This document shows positions 10,394 to 19,757 of a DNA stretch of 64,000 nt, one piece after another. Position 1 is the first letter of the stretch. Every line of letters begins with the position of its first letter. The translations under genes and the position numbers were made by a program. The stretch comes from Corynebacterium frankenforstense DSM 45800 (lineage in GTDB: Bacteria > Actinomycetota > Actinomycetes > Mycobacteriales > Mycobacteriaceae). A model generated the notes under the pieces. The model made no database searches. It was not told the origin of the DNA and worked only from the letters and a program-made list of their open reading frames with translations. Location: assembly GCF_001941485.1 (NCBI RefSeq), contig NZ_CP009247.1:558001-622000 (forward strand). Reading direction: 5' to 3'.

Positions 10394-11179
10394 GTGGATA
10401 GAACAGGCGTTCGTGGCGGGGAGCTGGCGGGGCTCGACCGTGCCGGCACCATCGCGGTGCTGCGCGAGAAGGTCGCCGCGCTCTCCGGCGGTGCGGGGGC
10501 GGGCGGCGGTGGCTCGACCGCCGACGCCGCGGTGGTCGATGCGGCGCACGTGCTCGGCCTCGGCGCGCGCCTGGACGCCGCCCTGCCGCTGACCCGCGGC
10601 GCGGTCACCGAGCTCGACGGGTGCGCCGCGCTGGTCGCCGAGGCGCTCGCCCGGGCGACCGCGGCGGGCTTGAGCGTCGGGGTCGTCGGCTGGCCGGAGC
10701 TCTCCTTCGCCGGGGTCGCCGAGGCCGGCGGGGAGCTTGACCGCGTGGTGGCCGTGCCGCGGGCCGGGGCGGAGCCGGCGGCGGTGGCCGGCGTGCTCGT
10801 CGACGGCCTGGACCTGGTGGTCTGGCGCGGTGCGGGCGAGCTCACCCCGCGTGCGGCGCGCCCGCTTCTGGCCCGGCTGCGCGGCGGCACGGCGGCGCTG
10901 CTGGCCGTTGGGGTGCGCGTGCCCTCGCCGCTGGCGCGGGTGAGCGCGCGCGTGACCGGCTTCGACGGGCTGGGCCGCGGCGCCGGGCGCATCCGGGTGC
11001 TCGAGATCGGCGTGCGGACCCTGGTGCGCGGGGCGGCGCCGCGGTCGACGGTGCTGCGCCTGGGGGCTCCGGGCCCGCTTGCCGACGCCGCGCGCGACGC
11101 CGGCGCGGGTGCCGAGGGCGCGGTCGACGACGCTGTCGGAGGGGTGCGGCGTTCCGCCGGGCGGCTGCGCGCGGTCTGA
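10394..11179 (+). CDS. ImuA'-like (RecA/SulA-related) mutasome protein
   Basis: A 261-residue protein resembling a degenerate RecA-fold domain of the actinobacterial ImuA' group: an Ala/Gly-rich core with no intact Walker A motif. It sits directly before imuB, the standard arrangement of the SOS-inducible mutagenesis cassette, and is thought to bridge the mutasome. GTG 10394 lies about 8 bases after a GATAAT -10-like box (10381-10386), suggesting a leaderless mRNA. A LexA-like box overlaps the first codons. The C-terminal part contains the dispersed-element peptide PLADAAR. Assignment rests on context and overall character. Confidence 0.75.
   Translation: MDRTGVRGGELAGLDRAGTIAVLREKVAALSGGAGAGGGGSTADAAVVDAAHVLGLGARLDAALPLTRGAVTELDGCAALVAEALARATAAGLSVGVVGWPELSFAGVAEAGGELDRVVAVPRAGAEPAAVAGVLVDGLDLVVWRGAGELTPRAARPLLARLRGGTAALLAVGVRVPSPLARVSARVTGFDGLGRGAGRIRVLEIGVRTLVRGAAPRSTVLRLGAPGPLADAARDAGAGAEGAVDDAVGGVRRSAGRLRAV
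10399..10414 (+). promoter_or_regulatory. LexA-like SOS box at imuA'
   Basis: TAGAACAGGCGTTCGT matches TCGAACA-N2-TGTTCGA at 11 of 14 defined positions, with a perfect inner palindrome GAAC-N4-GTTC. It overlaps the start of the gene just after the -10 box. Confidence 0.7.
11077..11092 (+). repeat. Dispersed element inside imuA'-like gene
   Basis: GCTTGCCGACGCCGCG encoding LADAA near the C-terminus, in the same frame as the other sense copies. Confidence 0.55.
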
Positions 11180-11203
11180 GTCCGGTCCTGACCGGCAGCG
11201 CTG

Positions 11204-11219
11204 GCGCACAGGTGTTCGA
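11204..11219 (+). promoter_or_regulatory. LexA-like SOS box upstream of imuB
   Basis: GCGCACAGGTGTTCGA matches TCGAACA-N2-TGTTCGA at 12 of 14 defined positions. It lies just before the GATAAT box at 11225-11230. Confidence 0.7.
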
Positions 11220-11237
11220 TAGACGATAATCGGCCCC

Positions 11238-12983
11238 GTGACGGCGAATGCGGAGAGTGCGGAGCGGAGGCACGGGGACGCGCGCGGGGCGGCGGTCCCG
11301 CAGGCCCCGCGCGTCATCGCGCTGTGGTTCCCCGACTGGCCCGTGCAGGCCGCGGGGCTCACCGCCCCGGCCGCCGTCGTCGCCGAGCACCGCGTTCTCG
11401 CCTGCGGCACCGCCGCGCGGGCCGCCGGGGTCCGCCGCGGCATGCGGCTGCGCGCGGCCCAGGCGCTGTGCCCGGAGCTCGACGTCGCCGAGGCCGACGC
11501 CGACCGCGACGCGCGCGCCTTCGAGCCGGTGGCCGCGGGGCTCGACGAGGTCGCCGCCAGCGTCGAGGTGTTGCGCCCGGGCCTGGCGGTGGTCTCCGCG
11601 GGCGGGCCGGCGCGCTTCTTCGGCGGCGAGGACGCCGCGGTGGAGCGGCTGCTCGACGCCGCCGCCCGCCGGGGCGTGGACTGCCTGGCCGGGGTCGCCG
11701 ACGAGCTGTCCACGGCGGTGCTCGCCGCCCGGCACGGCCGGGTCGTCGCCCCGGGCGCCTCCCGGGAGTTCCTGACCCCGCTGCCGCTCGCCGAGCTCGT
11801 CGCCGAGGTCGCCCTGGGCTGCGACGGGGAGACCGCGGCCACGCTGGTCGGCCTCGGGGTGCGCACGGCCGGGGAGCTGGCCGCCCTGCCCGGCCCGGCC
11901 GTGGTCACCCGGTTCGGCGCGGCCGGGGCGCGGCTGCGCGAGGTGGCCACGGCCGCCGGTGAGCGCCTGGTCGCCCCGCAGGCCGGGCGCCCGGACCTGG
12001 CGGTCGCCCTCGAGCCGTCGGAGCCGGTGGTGCGCGTCGACGCCGCGGCCTTCGCCGCCCGCCAGCTGGCCGCACGCCTGCACGCGCGCCTCGCCGAGGC
12101 CGGGGTGGCGTGCAACCGGCTGCGGGTGACCGCGGACTTCGCCGGCGGCGAGCGGCTGACGCGCGTGTGGCGCACCCGCGAGCCGCTGACCGAGTCCGCC
12201 ACGGCCGACCGGGTGCGCTGGCAGCTCGACGGCTGGCTGACCGCCCGCGCCCTCGACGCCGCCCCGGGCCACCCCCGCGCCCCGCGGCCCGGTGCGGCGG
12301 GTGACGCCGATGCTGCCCCACGGCCTTCCCGTCCCTCCCGTCCCGCCGGTGCAGTCCATCCGGTCTCCGCGGCAGATCCGGCGCAGGCTGACGAGGGGCA
12401 GGACGCCTTCCCCGACCCCGACGACGGGCTGGTCGCGCTGACCCTCGACCCGGTCGAGGTCGCCGAGCCCGAGACCGTCGCCGCCCTGTGGGGCCGGCGC
12501 ACCGGGGGAGAGGCCGCCCGCCGCGCCGTCGAGCGTGTCGTCTCCACCCTCGGGGCCGACGCCGTGCTCCAGCCACGCCTGATCGGCGGCCGCGGGGTGG
12601 CCGAGCGCGTCGAGCTCGTGCCCTACGGCGAGGCCCGCGAGGCGCCGCCCGAGGGCTCGTGGCCCGGCCGCATCCCGGGACCGCTGCCCGCGCGCCTCGG
12701 CGCGGGGCCGAACCACCCCGCCAGCCGGGTCACGCTCGTCGACGCCTCCGGGCGCCGCGTCGCCGTCACCGCCGAGGCCGAGCTCAGCGCCGCCCCCGCC
12801 GGGCTGGCCTGGGGCGGGCGCCGCTTCCGGGTCACCGGCTGGGCCGGCCCCTGGCCCGTCGACCGTCCCGAGCCGGTCGCCCGGCTCCAGGTCGCCGGCG
12901 AGGACGGCGAAGACGGCGCGGCCTACGCCTGGCTGCTCATCTGGCGCGCGGGCCGCTGGGCCATCGAGGCGCTCTACACCTAG
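11238..12983 (+). CDS. imuB: ImuB, Y-family DNA polymerase-like mutasome subunit
   Basis: A 581-residue protein of the Y-family polymerase fold. It begins with LWFPDWP, where active Y polymerases have a catalytic aspartate, as expected for the non-catalytic ImuB hub that links DnaE2, ImuA' and the beta clamp. Helix-hairpin-helix and little-finger regions follow, with an Ala/Pro-rich insertion around residues 350-390. GTG 11238 follows a GATAAT box (11225-11230) closely, again suggesting a leaderless transcript with its own SOS promoter. It lies 58 bp after imuA'. Together with dnaE2 14 kb away it forms the SOS-induced error-prone translesion system. Confidence 0.88.
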   Translation: MTANAESAERRHGDARGAAVPQAPRVIALWFPDWPVQAAGLTAPAAVVAEHRVLACGTAARAAGVRRGMRLRAAQALCPELDVAEADADRDARAFEPVAAGLDEVAASVEVLRPGLAVVSAGGPARFFGGEDAAVERLLDAAARRGVDCLAGVADELSTAVLAARHGRVVAPGASREFLTPLPLAELVAEVALGCDGETAATLVGLGVRTAGELAALPGPAVVTRFGAAGARLREVATAAGERLVAPQAGRPDLAVALEPSEPVVRVDAAAFAARQLAARLHARLAEAGVACNRLRVTADFAGGERLTRVWRTREPLTESATADRVRWQLDGWLTARALDAAPGHPRAPRPGAAGDADAAPRPSRPSRPAGAVHPVSAADPAQADEGQDAFPDPDDGLVALTLDPVEVAEPETVAALWGRRTGGEAARRAVERVVSTLGADAVLQPRLIGGRGVAERVELVPYGEAREAPPEGSWPGRIPGPLPARLGAGPNHPASRVTLVDASGRRVAVTAEAELSAAPAGLAWGGRRFRVTGWAGPWPVDRPEPVARLQVAGEDGEDGAAYAWLLIWRAGRWAIEALYT

Positions 12984-13461
12984 GCCGCATGCCCGCGGCC
13001 GGGTCGTTTCTGCTGGGTCCCGTATTCACTTGCCCCTGCGCGCACCCCGCCCACGCGCGCCTCCACAGTCGGGCTCGCCCGCCGCACCAGCGCGCACACG
13101 GGTGAGGACTACATGGTCGCTCAGCTGGTCGGCCGGGCTCACCCGCACCTGCGTGCACACGTGCATGCGCGTATCCCATAAATTCCACGTTTGCGCTGTA
13201 CCCCGCGCCCGCGCCACCACGCGCGCACGCCGCGCGGAACCGCCGACGGGGACCGACGGGACGTCGGCAAGCGCCACGAAGAATTAACGCGCACGCAACC
13301 CTGGCGTCGCCCTGGGGCGTCCCTGTGGACACGCTGGCCGACCAACCTGGGGGTGCGGCCCCGTGCGGACCGTCGAACCTGCACGCACATGGAGGCGGTG
13401 CCACCGGCGACGGCGGCCCGCCTCCCTCAGAGAAACCGGAGAGAGACAAGGGAACCGGGCC
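12984..13461. other. 478-bp intergenic region upstream of pit
   Basis: No convincing gene. It holds a locally AT-rich patch (about 13175-13195, CCCATAAATTCC) that is a plausible promoter for the phosphate transporter, and one long copy of the dispersed element (13236-13274). Other short reading frames here lack the GC-rich third positions of real genes. Confidence 0.6.
13236..13274 (-). repeat. Dispersed element, long form
   Basis: Minus-strand GCGCTTGCCGACGTCCCG followed by a CCCCGTCGGCGGTTCC-like tail. The same longer form occurs near 31155 and 47629. Confidence 0.75.
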
Positions 13462-15078
13462 ATGACTGCATCACCAACGACTCAGACGAAAAAGGGCGGT
13501 GAATCGCTCGCGTCCCAGGCCAACGACTGGGGCTGGCACCTGACCTTCGGCGCCATCTTCGCGGTCACCATCATCATCTTCACGCTGTGGTCTTTCGACT
13601 TCGTCGGCGACGGCGCCAGCCGCATCGTCCTGATCACCGCCATCGCCTTCGCCATGTTCATGGCGTTCAACATCGGCGGCAACGACGTGGCCAACTCCTT
13701 CGGCACCTCCGTCGGCGCCGGCACGCTCTCACTGAAGCAGGCGCTCGTCGTCGCCGCGATCTTCGAGGTCAGCGGCGCCGTGCTCGCCGGCGGCGAGGTC
13801 ACCGACACCGTGCGGTCCGGCATCGTCGACCTCGACGCCATCCAGGGCCTGGACGCCTCGGAGTTCCTCTACATCATGATGGCCGCCCTGCTCGGCGCCG
13901 CCATCTGGCTGCTCGTGGCCACCCGCCTCGGCTGGCCCGTGTCCACCACGCACTCCATCGTCGGCGGCATCGTCGGCGCCGCCCTGACCGTCGGCTTCAT
14001 CACCGGCAAGGGCGGCTGGTCGATGGTCCAGTGGAGCGAGATCGGCACCATCGCCATCTCCTGGGTGCTCTCCCCGGTGCTCGGCGGCGTGGTCGCCTGG
14101 GTGCTCTTCCGCAGCATCAAGAACTCGATCCTCGTCTACAACGAGCGCGCCGACTCCCGCCTGCGCGACATCAAGGTCGAGCGCGCCGAGCTGAAGACCC
14201 GCCACAAGAACGCCTTCGAGCGCCTCAGCGAGATCCAGCAGATCTCCTACACCAACGCGATGGTCCGCGACTCGACGACCTACTCCGACCCGGACCACGA
14301 CCCCGAGGAGCTCGAGTCCGACTACTACCGCGAGCTCGACCGCATCGACCGCGAGGCCGACGACGTCGACGCCCACCACGCCCTCGAGGTGTGGGTGCCG
14401 CTGCTGGCGGCCGGCGGCTCGGTCATCATCTCCGCGATGATGCTGTTCAAGGGCCTGAAGAACCTGAACCTGTCCCTGTCGAACTTCGGCAACTTCCTCA
14501 TCATGGGCATGATCGCCGCCGTGGTGTGGATGGCCGTGTTCATCTTCGCGCGCTCCCTGAAGCGCCAGGACCTGTCGCGCTCGACGTTCCTGCTGTTCAG
14601 CTGGATGCAGGTCTTCACCGCCTCGGCCTTCGCCTTCTCGCACGGCTCCAACGACATCGCCAACGCGATCGGGCCGTTCATCGCCGTGCTCGACGTGCTC
14701 AAGACCAACGAGATCTCCTCCGAGTCCTCGGTGCCGCTGGCCGTCATGGTCGCGATGGGCATCGCCCTGATCGCCGGCCTGTGGTTCGTCGGCCGCTACG
14801 TCATCAAGACCGTCGGCAGCGGGTTGACCGAGATGCACCCGGCCAGCGGCTTCTCCGCGGAGCTGTCCGCGGCCGCCGTGGTCATGACGTCCTCGCTGCT
14901 GGGTCTGCCGGTCTCCTCGACCCACATCCTCATCGGCGCGGTGCTCGGCGTGGGCATCGTCAACAAGGCCGCGAACTGGAACCTGATGAAGCCGATCGCC
15001 GCCGCCTGGGTGGTCACCCTGCCGGCGTCCGCGGTCGTCGCGGCCGTCACGGTCTCCATTCTGCGCGTCGTGTTCTGA
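13462..15078 (+). CDS. Inorganic phosphate transporter, PiT family
   Basis: A 538-residue cation-symporting phosphate permease of the cytoplasmic membrane. The two inverted PiT signature repeats are visible: [12 protein letters not shown] near residue 70 and [12 protein letters not shown] in the second half. They flank a large charged cytoplasmic loop (about residues 220-310). Ten or more hydrophobic helices surround them. ATG 13462 follows a GGGAACC purine stretch; upstream frame extensions are basic and unlike the family. It is monocistronic and ends just before a copy of the dispersed element. Confidence 0.95.
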   Translation: MTASPTTQTKKGGESLASQANDWGWHLTFGAIFAVTIIIFTLWSFDFVGDGASRIVLITAIAFAMFMAFNIGGNDVANSFGTSVGAGTLSLKQALVVAAIFEVSGAVLAGGEVTDTVRSGIVDLDAIQGLDASEFLYIMMAALLGAAIWLLVATRLGWPVSTTHSIVGGIVGAALTVGFITGKGGWSMVQWSEIGTIAISWVLSPVLGGVVAWVLFRSIKNSILVYNERADSRLRDIKVERAELKTRHKNAFERLSEIQQISYTNAMVRDSTTYSDPDHDPEELESDYYRELDRIDREADDVDAHHALEVWVPLLAAGGSVIISAMMLFKGLKNLNLSLSNFGNFLIMGMIAAVVWMAVFIFARSLKRQDLSRSTFLLFSWMQVFTASAFAFSHGSNDIANAIGPFIAVLDVLKTNEISSESSVPLAVMVAMGIALIAGLWFVGRYVIKTVGSGLTEMHPASGFSAELSAAAVVMTSSLLGLPVSSTHILIGAVLGVGIVNKAANWNLMKPIAAAWVVTLPASAVVAAVTVSILRVVF

Positions 15079-15082
15079 CCTT

Positions 15083-15101
15083 CAATTGACGACGCTGCGC
15101 G
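15083..15101 (+). repeat. Dispersed element after pit
   Basis: CAATTGACGACGCTGCGCG, 4 bp after the pit stop. It forms an inverted pair with the copy at 15231-15248. Confidence 0.7.
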
Positions 15102-15109
15102 TCACGCAC

Positions 15110-15160
15110 CGCGGTCCCGCACCGCGCGGCGTGGCGCGTTTCGCGTTGTCGGGGACCGCG
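15110..15160. terminator. Inverted repeat between convergent genes
   Basis: CGCGGTCCC (15110-15118) pairs with GGGACCGCG (15152-15160) across a GC-rich loop. It lies between pit and the AMIN-like lipoprotein, within the space bounded by two dispersed elements; possible bidirectional terminator. Confidence 0.4.
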
Positions 15161-15230
15161 CCAAGCGTGCTCGTACGCGCGCCTGCTGTGCCGGGTGCGC
15201 GCGGGTGCGCCCACGGCGGACGTGCGGAGC

Positions 15231-15248
15231 GCAGCCGTCGGCAATCGC
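15231..15248 (-). repeat. Dispersed element after AMIN-like gene
   Basis: Minus-strand GCGATTGCCGACGGCTGC, just downstream of the AMIN-like gene; inverted partner of 15083-15101. Confidence 0.65.
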
Positions 15249-15261
15249 GGCGTCAGCCGCG

Positions 15262-15822
15262 CTAACCGCGCACGAGGTCGATGACCAGCCGCGTCGGCCC
15301 GTCGATGACCTGCACGGAGTAGGGCACCTCGCGCTCGAGGCCGACGACGAACTGCGAGCGCCCCTCCAGCGTGCCCACCGGCACGACCTCGGTGAGCACC
15401 CCGTCCTCCTGGGCGGTCACCCGCGTCAGGTGCGGGTCGTCGACACCGACCTCGAAGGGGTAGGCGGTGCCGTCGATGTTGACGTTGAGCGCCACCGAGC
15501 CCCGGTAGGTGACGGTCGCCCCGGAGGCCTGGCTGGCGGGGGTCTCGTCGTAGTCGACGTACCAGCCGGGGCGGCCCTCGCCGGCGAGGTCGAAGACGAC
15601 GCGGTCGAAGGTGTCGTGGTGGCCGGTGCGCACGTCGGTGACCGCCAGTCCCGCCGGGGCCTCGGGACGCTCGGTCTTCATCGCCGGGTTCGCGTCACCC
15701 AGCGGCGTCAGCCCGGTGGCCGGGGCCTGGGACGCGCCCGAGCAGCCTGCGCACGCGGCGGAGAGTGCGAGCGCGCACAGCAGCCCCGCGACGCGGGCCG
15801 GGTGTGCGGGCGGGCGGGTCAT
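15262..15822 (-). CDS. AMIN-like domain lipoprotein
   Basis: A 186-residue exported protein. The N-terminus is a signal peptide with a cysteine at about residue 24 (ALSAACAGC) that could be lipidated. The mature part has alternating strands with FDRVVFDLAGEG and GPTRLVIDL motifs typical of AMIN-like domains, which often bind cell-wall polymers. ATG 15822 is chosen because it places the signal peptide at the N-terminus. It is divergent from the sucrase/ferredoxin-like gene. Role in the envelope is inferred. Confidence 0.78.
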   Translation of the reverse strand: MTRPPAHPARVAGLLCALALSAACAGCSGASQAPATGLTPLGDANPAMKTERPEAPAGLAVTDVRTGHHDTFDRVVFDLAGEGRPGWYVDYDETPASQASGATVTYRGSVALNVNIDGTAYPFEVGVDDPHLTRVTAQEDGVLTEVVPVGTLEGRSQFVVGLEREVPYSVQVIDGPTRLVIDLVRG

Positions 15823-15880
15823 GGCTAACACGGTAGCGGCCGGGGGTGGATCGTGCGCAGTGCAGGCTAGGCTCAGTCGC

Positions 15881-16792
15881 ATGGAACCGTTGACGCGCTG
15901 CTCGGAGGTGCGGGTCGAGGCGCTGCCCGGCACCGCCAAGTCCATGACGACCTGCCTCGCCCTCGAGTACCCGGAGCACTGGAGCCGCGACGTCCTCGAC
16001 GGCGACACCTTCGGCGGGGAGCTGACGGGGCGGCTGAAGCGCCACCTGAAGGCGTCCGGCGCGGGCCTGCAGCTGATCCGCAGGGTCGGGCGCGCCGGGC
16101 ACGGCGGCCGCGCCTCGGACGGCAGCGACTCGTTCCACCTGTACCTCTTCTTCACCGCCGAGGGGGTGACCGAGCTGCTCAAGGTTCCCGGCCCGGAGGC
16201 GATCCTGGACCTCGACCTCTCGGGTCCGGGCCGCAACGACGCGATGCGCATCGAGCACCCGGTGCTGCTGGTGTGCACGCACTCGAGGCGCGACGCGTGC
16301 TGCGCGATCAAGGGCCGCCCGCTGGCGCGCGAGCTCGACGCGTCGCAGCCGCGCGAGTGGGTCTGGGAGTCCTCGCACACGAAGGGGCACCGTTTCGCCC
16401 CGTCGATGCTGCTCTTCCCGTGGGGCTACTCCTTCGGCAGGCTCAACGCGCCGGCCGCCGGGTCGCTGATGGCGGCCGCCGGGCGTGGCGAGCTCTTCCT
16501 GCCCGGCAACCGCGGGCGCGGCTGCCTCGACGGGCCCGGCCAGGTCGCCGAGCTCGCCGTCGCCGCCGCGCTTGCCGACGCCCCGTCGCCCGTCCCCGCA
16601 GGTTCCCTCACCGTCGCCGTGCCGGACGTGTCGGGCGCGTCCGGCGACGCGGTGCGCGAGGTCGCGGCGCCGGACGGGCGGCGCTGGCGCGTGGTGCTCG
16701 GGAAGGTCGCCTACGACGGTGTGGTCTCCTCCTGCGGCGACGAGCCGAAGCGCGGCAAGGGCTGGCGCGCCCTCGCCGTCGAACCTCTCTGA
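15881..16792 (+). CDS. Sucrase/ferredoxin-like (thioredoxin-like Fe-S) protein
   Basis: A 303-residue cytoplasmic protein of the sucrase/ferredoxin-like family, a thioredoxin-like 2Fe-2S fold. Visible features are CTHSRRDACC with three cysteines and the downstream HRFAPSMLLFPWG segment typical of the group. Some relatives carry Rieske-type Cys/His ligation. The start ATG 15881 follows a TAGGCT box (15868-15873) by a few bases, suggesting a leaderless transcript. Near residue 230 the dispersed element encodes LADAPSP in an Ala/Pro-rich hinge. The biochemical role is unknown. Confidence 0.82.
   Translation: MEPLTRCSEVRVEALPGTAKSMTTCLALEYPEHWSRDVLDGDTFGGELTGRLKRHLKASGAGLQLIRRVGRAGHGGRASDGSDSFHLYLFFTAEGVTELLKVPGPEAILDLDLSGPGRNDAMRIEHPVLLVCTHSRRDACCAIKGRPLARELDASQPREWVWESSHTKGHRFAPSMLLFPWGYSFGRLNAPAAGSLMAAAGRGELFLPGNRGRGCLDGPGQVAELAVAAALADAPSPVPAGSLTVAVPDVSGASGDAVREVAAPDGRRWRVVLGKVAYDGVVSSCGDEPKRGKGWRALAVEPL
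16570..16585 (+). repeat. Dispersed element inside sucrase/ferredoxin-like gene
   Basis: GCTTGCCGACGCCCCG encoding LADAP in a hinge region. Confidence 0.65.
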
Positions 16793-16909
16793 GCCCGACC
16801 CGCGCTGACCGCGTCGGGGCACCGGTCGCCCCGCGTTGCGCCTGCACCGTTCCGGGCCCGCCCACTTCCGGCGGCGGCTGCCCCGCACCGGCCCCGCGGC
16901 AGCCTCAGG

Positions 16910-17683
16910 TCAGCCCTGGGCGAGCACCGCGTCGATGAACTCGGCGACGGAGCCGGTCACCGTCCCGCAGACCTCCTTGACCTCCGCGGGGGAGTAGTCG
17001 AAGCAGGCGGCGTGGTCGGCGCGGCGGTGCATGCCGATGTCGTTCCACGAGTCGCCGACGGTGTAGACCACCGGGTCGATGTCCAGGTGCGCGATGAGCC
17101 GGTCGATGCCCACGCCCTTGCCGGTGCCGGCGGGCATCACGTCGAGGAAGTCCTGGTTGCGCACCGCGGAGGCGCCGGGGAAGCGGCCCACCCACTTCTC
17201 GATGCGCCCCATCCGCCCCGGGTCGCCGGGCACCCAGATCGGCGCGCCGACGAACTCGTGTTTCGGGATGTCGGCGACGTCGAGGCGTTCGTTGTCGACG
17301 AGGATCGAGGTCGTCGCCTCGCCGACCCCGTTGTGCAGGATGAGGTCGCGGGTGTCCAGGGTGGTCGCGTAGAGGTTGACGCCCTCGGTGCCGCCGAACT
17401 CGTCGGCCAGGGCGGTGACCACCGCGGTGTCGAGCGGGTCGGACTCGATGACCCGGTAGTCGGCGTCGGTGATCACGCAGCCGGTGTTGAGCACGTGGTA
17501 GTCGAACTCCAGGCCCGTGCCGCCGAGGGCGAAGCGGGCGGCGGCGATGGACTTGCCCGTGGCGGTCACCGCGAGGTTGCCCGCGGCGCGCCAGCGGGCG
17601 ATCGCGTCGGCGTCGGCGGGCCGGATGCCGTCGGCGAAGAGGATGGTGCCGTCGAGGTCGAATGCCATGAGTCTGCGCGTCAC
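16910..17683 (-). CDS. HAD-superfamily (Cof-type) phosphatase
   Basis: A 257-residue cytoplasmic hydrolase. Motif I is FDLDGT with the nucleophile Asp near residue 9; motif IV is GDSWNDIGMH near residue 214; a cap domain lies between (class IIB layout). GTG 17683 is preceded by TAATCT on the minus strand, suggesting a leaderless start. ATG 17672 a few codons in would drop only four residues. Likely a sugar-phosphate or nucleotide phosphatase; the substrate is not predictable. Confidence 0.86.
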   Translation of the reverse strand: MTRRLMAFDLDGTILFADGIRPADADAIARWRAAGNLAVTATGKSIAAARFALGGTGLEFDYHVLNTGCVITDADYRVIESDPLDTAVVTALADEFGGTEGVNLYATTLDTRDLILHNGVGEATTSILVDNERLDVADIPKHEFVGAPIWVPGDPGRMGRIEKWVGRFPGASAVRNQDFLDVMPAGTGKGVGIDRLIAHLDIDPVVYTVGDSWNDIGMHRRADHAACFDYSPAEVKEVCGTVTGSVAEFIDAVLAQG

Positions 17684-17691
17684 GCCCCAAG

Positions 17692-17707
17692 ATTACCGAC
17701 GCCGCGC
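17692..17707 (+). repeat. Dispersed element, variant
   Basis: GATTACCGACGCCGCG, one base off the usual core, just upstream of the HAD phosphatase gene. Confidence 0.5.
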
Positions 17708-17804
17708 GCCGACGCGGCCGGGCGTCGGCATGGTCGTCGGTGGCCCCCTCCGTGGGGGGAAGTCGTAACCACCTTCTGGAAGAGAGTCTCCCGCGACGCA
17801 TGGC

Positions 17805-17840
17805 GAAGCCCCGGCTCGTCGGGGACGGAACCGGGGCTTC
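17805..17840. terminator. Terminator-like hairpin downstream of metI
   Basis: GAAGCCCCGG and CCGGGGCTTC form a perfect 10-bp stem with a 16-base loop, about 90 bp past the metI stop. No T-run follows on either strand. Confidence 0.6.
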
Positions 17841-17930
17841 ACTTCGGTGCACAAAGCGGAGGCCGCGCCGGGGTGTGCGGCCCACGCAACGTGGGCTGCG
17901 CCCGCCGGGTGTGGTGCCGCGCGGGGCGGG

Positions 17931-18608
17931 TCAGCGGCGCATGATCTTCTTCGACAGCCAGTTGCCGAAGAACTGCGCGGCCTGCACGATCACGACGATC
18001 ACCAGGACGGCGACGTACATGGCCTCCGGGTCGAAGGCGCGGTAGCCGTAGACGATGGCGAAGTCACCGAGGCCGCCGCCGCCGATGTAGCCGACCATCG
18101 CCGACATGTCGACGATCGCGATGAAGATGAAGGTGTAGCCGAGCACCAGGGGCCCGAGGGCCTCGGGGATGATCACGGTGCGGATGATCCGCCAGGGGCT
18201 CGCGCCCATCGCGCGCGCCGCCTCGATCATGCCCGGGTCGATGGAGACCAGGTTCTGCTCGACGATGCGCGCCACGGTGAACGTCGCCGCGATGACCATC
18301 ACGAAGATGCCCGCGTTGCGTCCCACGGAGGTGCCCATCACCGTCAGCGTCAGCGGCTGCAGGGCCACGATCAGGATGATGAACGGGATCGGGCGCACGA
18401 AGTTCACCAGGACGTTGAGCAGCGTGTACACCGGCGCGTTGCGCAGGATGCCGCCCGGCCGGGTGGTGTAGAGCAGCACGCCGACGACCAGGCCCAGGAT
18501 GCCGGCGGCGACCAGGGTGATCGCCACCATGACCAGGGTGTCCCAGATGGCCTCGAGGAAGGTGTCGCCGATGCGGTCCCAGTCGGCGGCCAGCACGGTG
18601 GTGGTCAT
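17931..18608 (-). CDS. metI: Methionine ABC transporter permease
   Basis: A 225-residue inner-membrane permease with about five transmembrane helices and the EAA loop EAARAMGASPWRIIRTVIIPEAL that docks on the ATPase. Length and sequence are typical of MetI. It starts by a 4-bp overlap with metN and is the last gene of the metQ-metN-metI unit, which imports methionine (D and L). Confidence 0.95.
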   Translation of the reverse strand: MTTTVLAADWDRIGDTFLEAIWDTLVMVAITLVAAGILGLVVGVLLYTTRPGGILRNAPVYTLLNVLVNFVRPIPFIILIVALQPLTLTVMGTSVGRNAGIFVMVIAATFTVARIVEQNLVSIDPGMIEAARAMGASPWRIIRTVIIPEALGPLVLGYTFIFIAIVDMSAMVGYIGGGGLGDFAIVYGYRAFDPEAMYVAVLVIVVIVQAAQFFGNWLSKKIMRR

Positions 18609-19738
18609 CGCGTGATCTCCTCAATCGTCGTCGTGTGGCGGAGGCGGTCGTAGAAGGTCTGGACGACCTCCTCGTCGCCGGACAGCCGCACGGTCATGCG
18701 GCCGAAGCTGTGCTTCTGCAGGGTGGTCACCCCACCGTGGACGATGGCGATCGAGGCGCCCGCGTCGCGGGCCTCGGCGGCCGCGGCGAAGAAGCCGGAC
18801 TCCTCGGTCAGGTCGATGGTGAACAGCCGGCCCTCGTGGGCGAGCAGGTCCTCGGCCTCGACGTTGTCCGGGGTGTTGCGCAGGCTCGTGGCGACGAAGC
18901 GCGCCGCCACGTCCGTCTTCGGGTCGGAGAAGACCTCGTAGACGGTGCCGTACTCGACCACGCGGCCGGCCTCCATGACGGCGACCTTGTCCGCGATCGA
19001 GCGCACGACCTCCATCTCGTGCGTGATCACCACGATGGTGATGCCGAGCTTGCGGTTGACCTCGCGCAGCAGGTCGAGGACGCCCTGCGTGGTGTCGGGG
19101 TCGAGCGCGCTGGTGGCCTCGTCGGCCAGCAGCAGCGACGGGTCGGTGGCCAGCGCGCGGGCGATGCCGACGCGCTGCTTCTGACCGCCGGAGAGCTGGT
19201 CCGGGTAGTTGTCGCCGCGGTCGGCGAGCCCCACGAAGTCGAGCAGCTCGGCGACGCGCCGGCGGCGCTCCTCCTTGTCCACGCCCGCCAGCTCCAGGGG
19301 GTAGGCGATGTTGCCGGCCGCGGTGCGGGAGTTGAACAGGTTGAACTGCTGGAAGATCATGCCGATGTGCCGGCGGATGCCGCGCAGGTCGCGCTCCTTG
19401 AGCGGCACCACGTCGGTGCCGTCGACGAGGAGCTCGCCGGAGGTCGCGGTGTCCAGGCCGTTGATCAGGCGGACGAGGGTGGACTTGCCGGCGCCGGAGT
19501 AGCCGATGACGCCGAGGATCTCGCCCGGCTCGACGGTCAGGCTCACGGAGTCGACGGCCGTGACGTCGGCGTGGCCCCTCTTGCCCGGGAAGACCTTGGA
19601 GATCTCCCGGAGCTCGAGTCGGGTGCCCTGGCGGTCGACGCCGCCCGCGGCGTCGGAGGCGCCCGCGGCGCCGGAACCGCCCACGGCGTGCGACGCGGCG
19701 TCGCCAATTGTGGCGGGGTTGTGTTGGTTTTCGGTCAC
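18605..19738 (-). CDS. metN: Methionine ABC transporter ATP-binding protein
   Basis: A 377-residue ATPase: Walker A GYSGAGKST, Q-loop IFQQFNLF, signature LSGGQKQR, Walker B LLLADEATSALD, and the C-terminal NIL/ACT-like domain that senses cytoplasmic methionine. It energises MetI/MetQ. The first 45 residues before the ABC core are an Ala/Gly-rich extension that contains the dispersed-element peptide ATIGDAAS. A start nearer the ABC core is possible. The gene overlaps metI by 4 bp and follows metQ by about 20 bp. Confidence 0.95.
   Translation of the reverse strand: MTENQHNPATIGDAASHAVGGSGAAGASDAAGGVDRQGTRLELREISKVFPGKRGHADVTAVDSVSLTVEPGEILGVIGYSGAGKSTLVRLINGLDTATSGELLVDGTDVVPLKERDLRGIRRHIGMIFQQFNLFNSRTAAGNIAYPLELAGVDKEERRRRVAELLDFVGLADRGDNYPDQLSGGQKQRVGIARALATDPSLLLADEATSALDPDTTQGVLDLLREVNRKLGITIVVITHEMEVVRSIADKVAVMEAGRVVEYGTVYEVFSDPKTDVAARFVATSLRNTPDNVEAEDLLAHEGRLFTIDLTEESGFFAAAAEARDAGASIAIVHGGVTTLQKHSFGRMTVRLSGDEEVVQTFYDRLRHTTTIEEITR
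19695..19711 (-). repeat. Dispersed element inside metN
   Basis: Minus-strand CAATTGGCGACGCCGCG in the N-terminal extension of MetN, encoding TIGDAA. The second G/C is a common variant (GGC instead of GCC). Confidence 0.6.
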
Positions 19739-19757
19739 GATCGGTGCAGCCTACCTG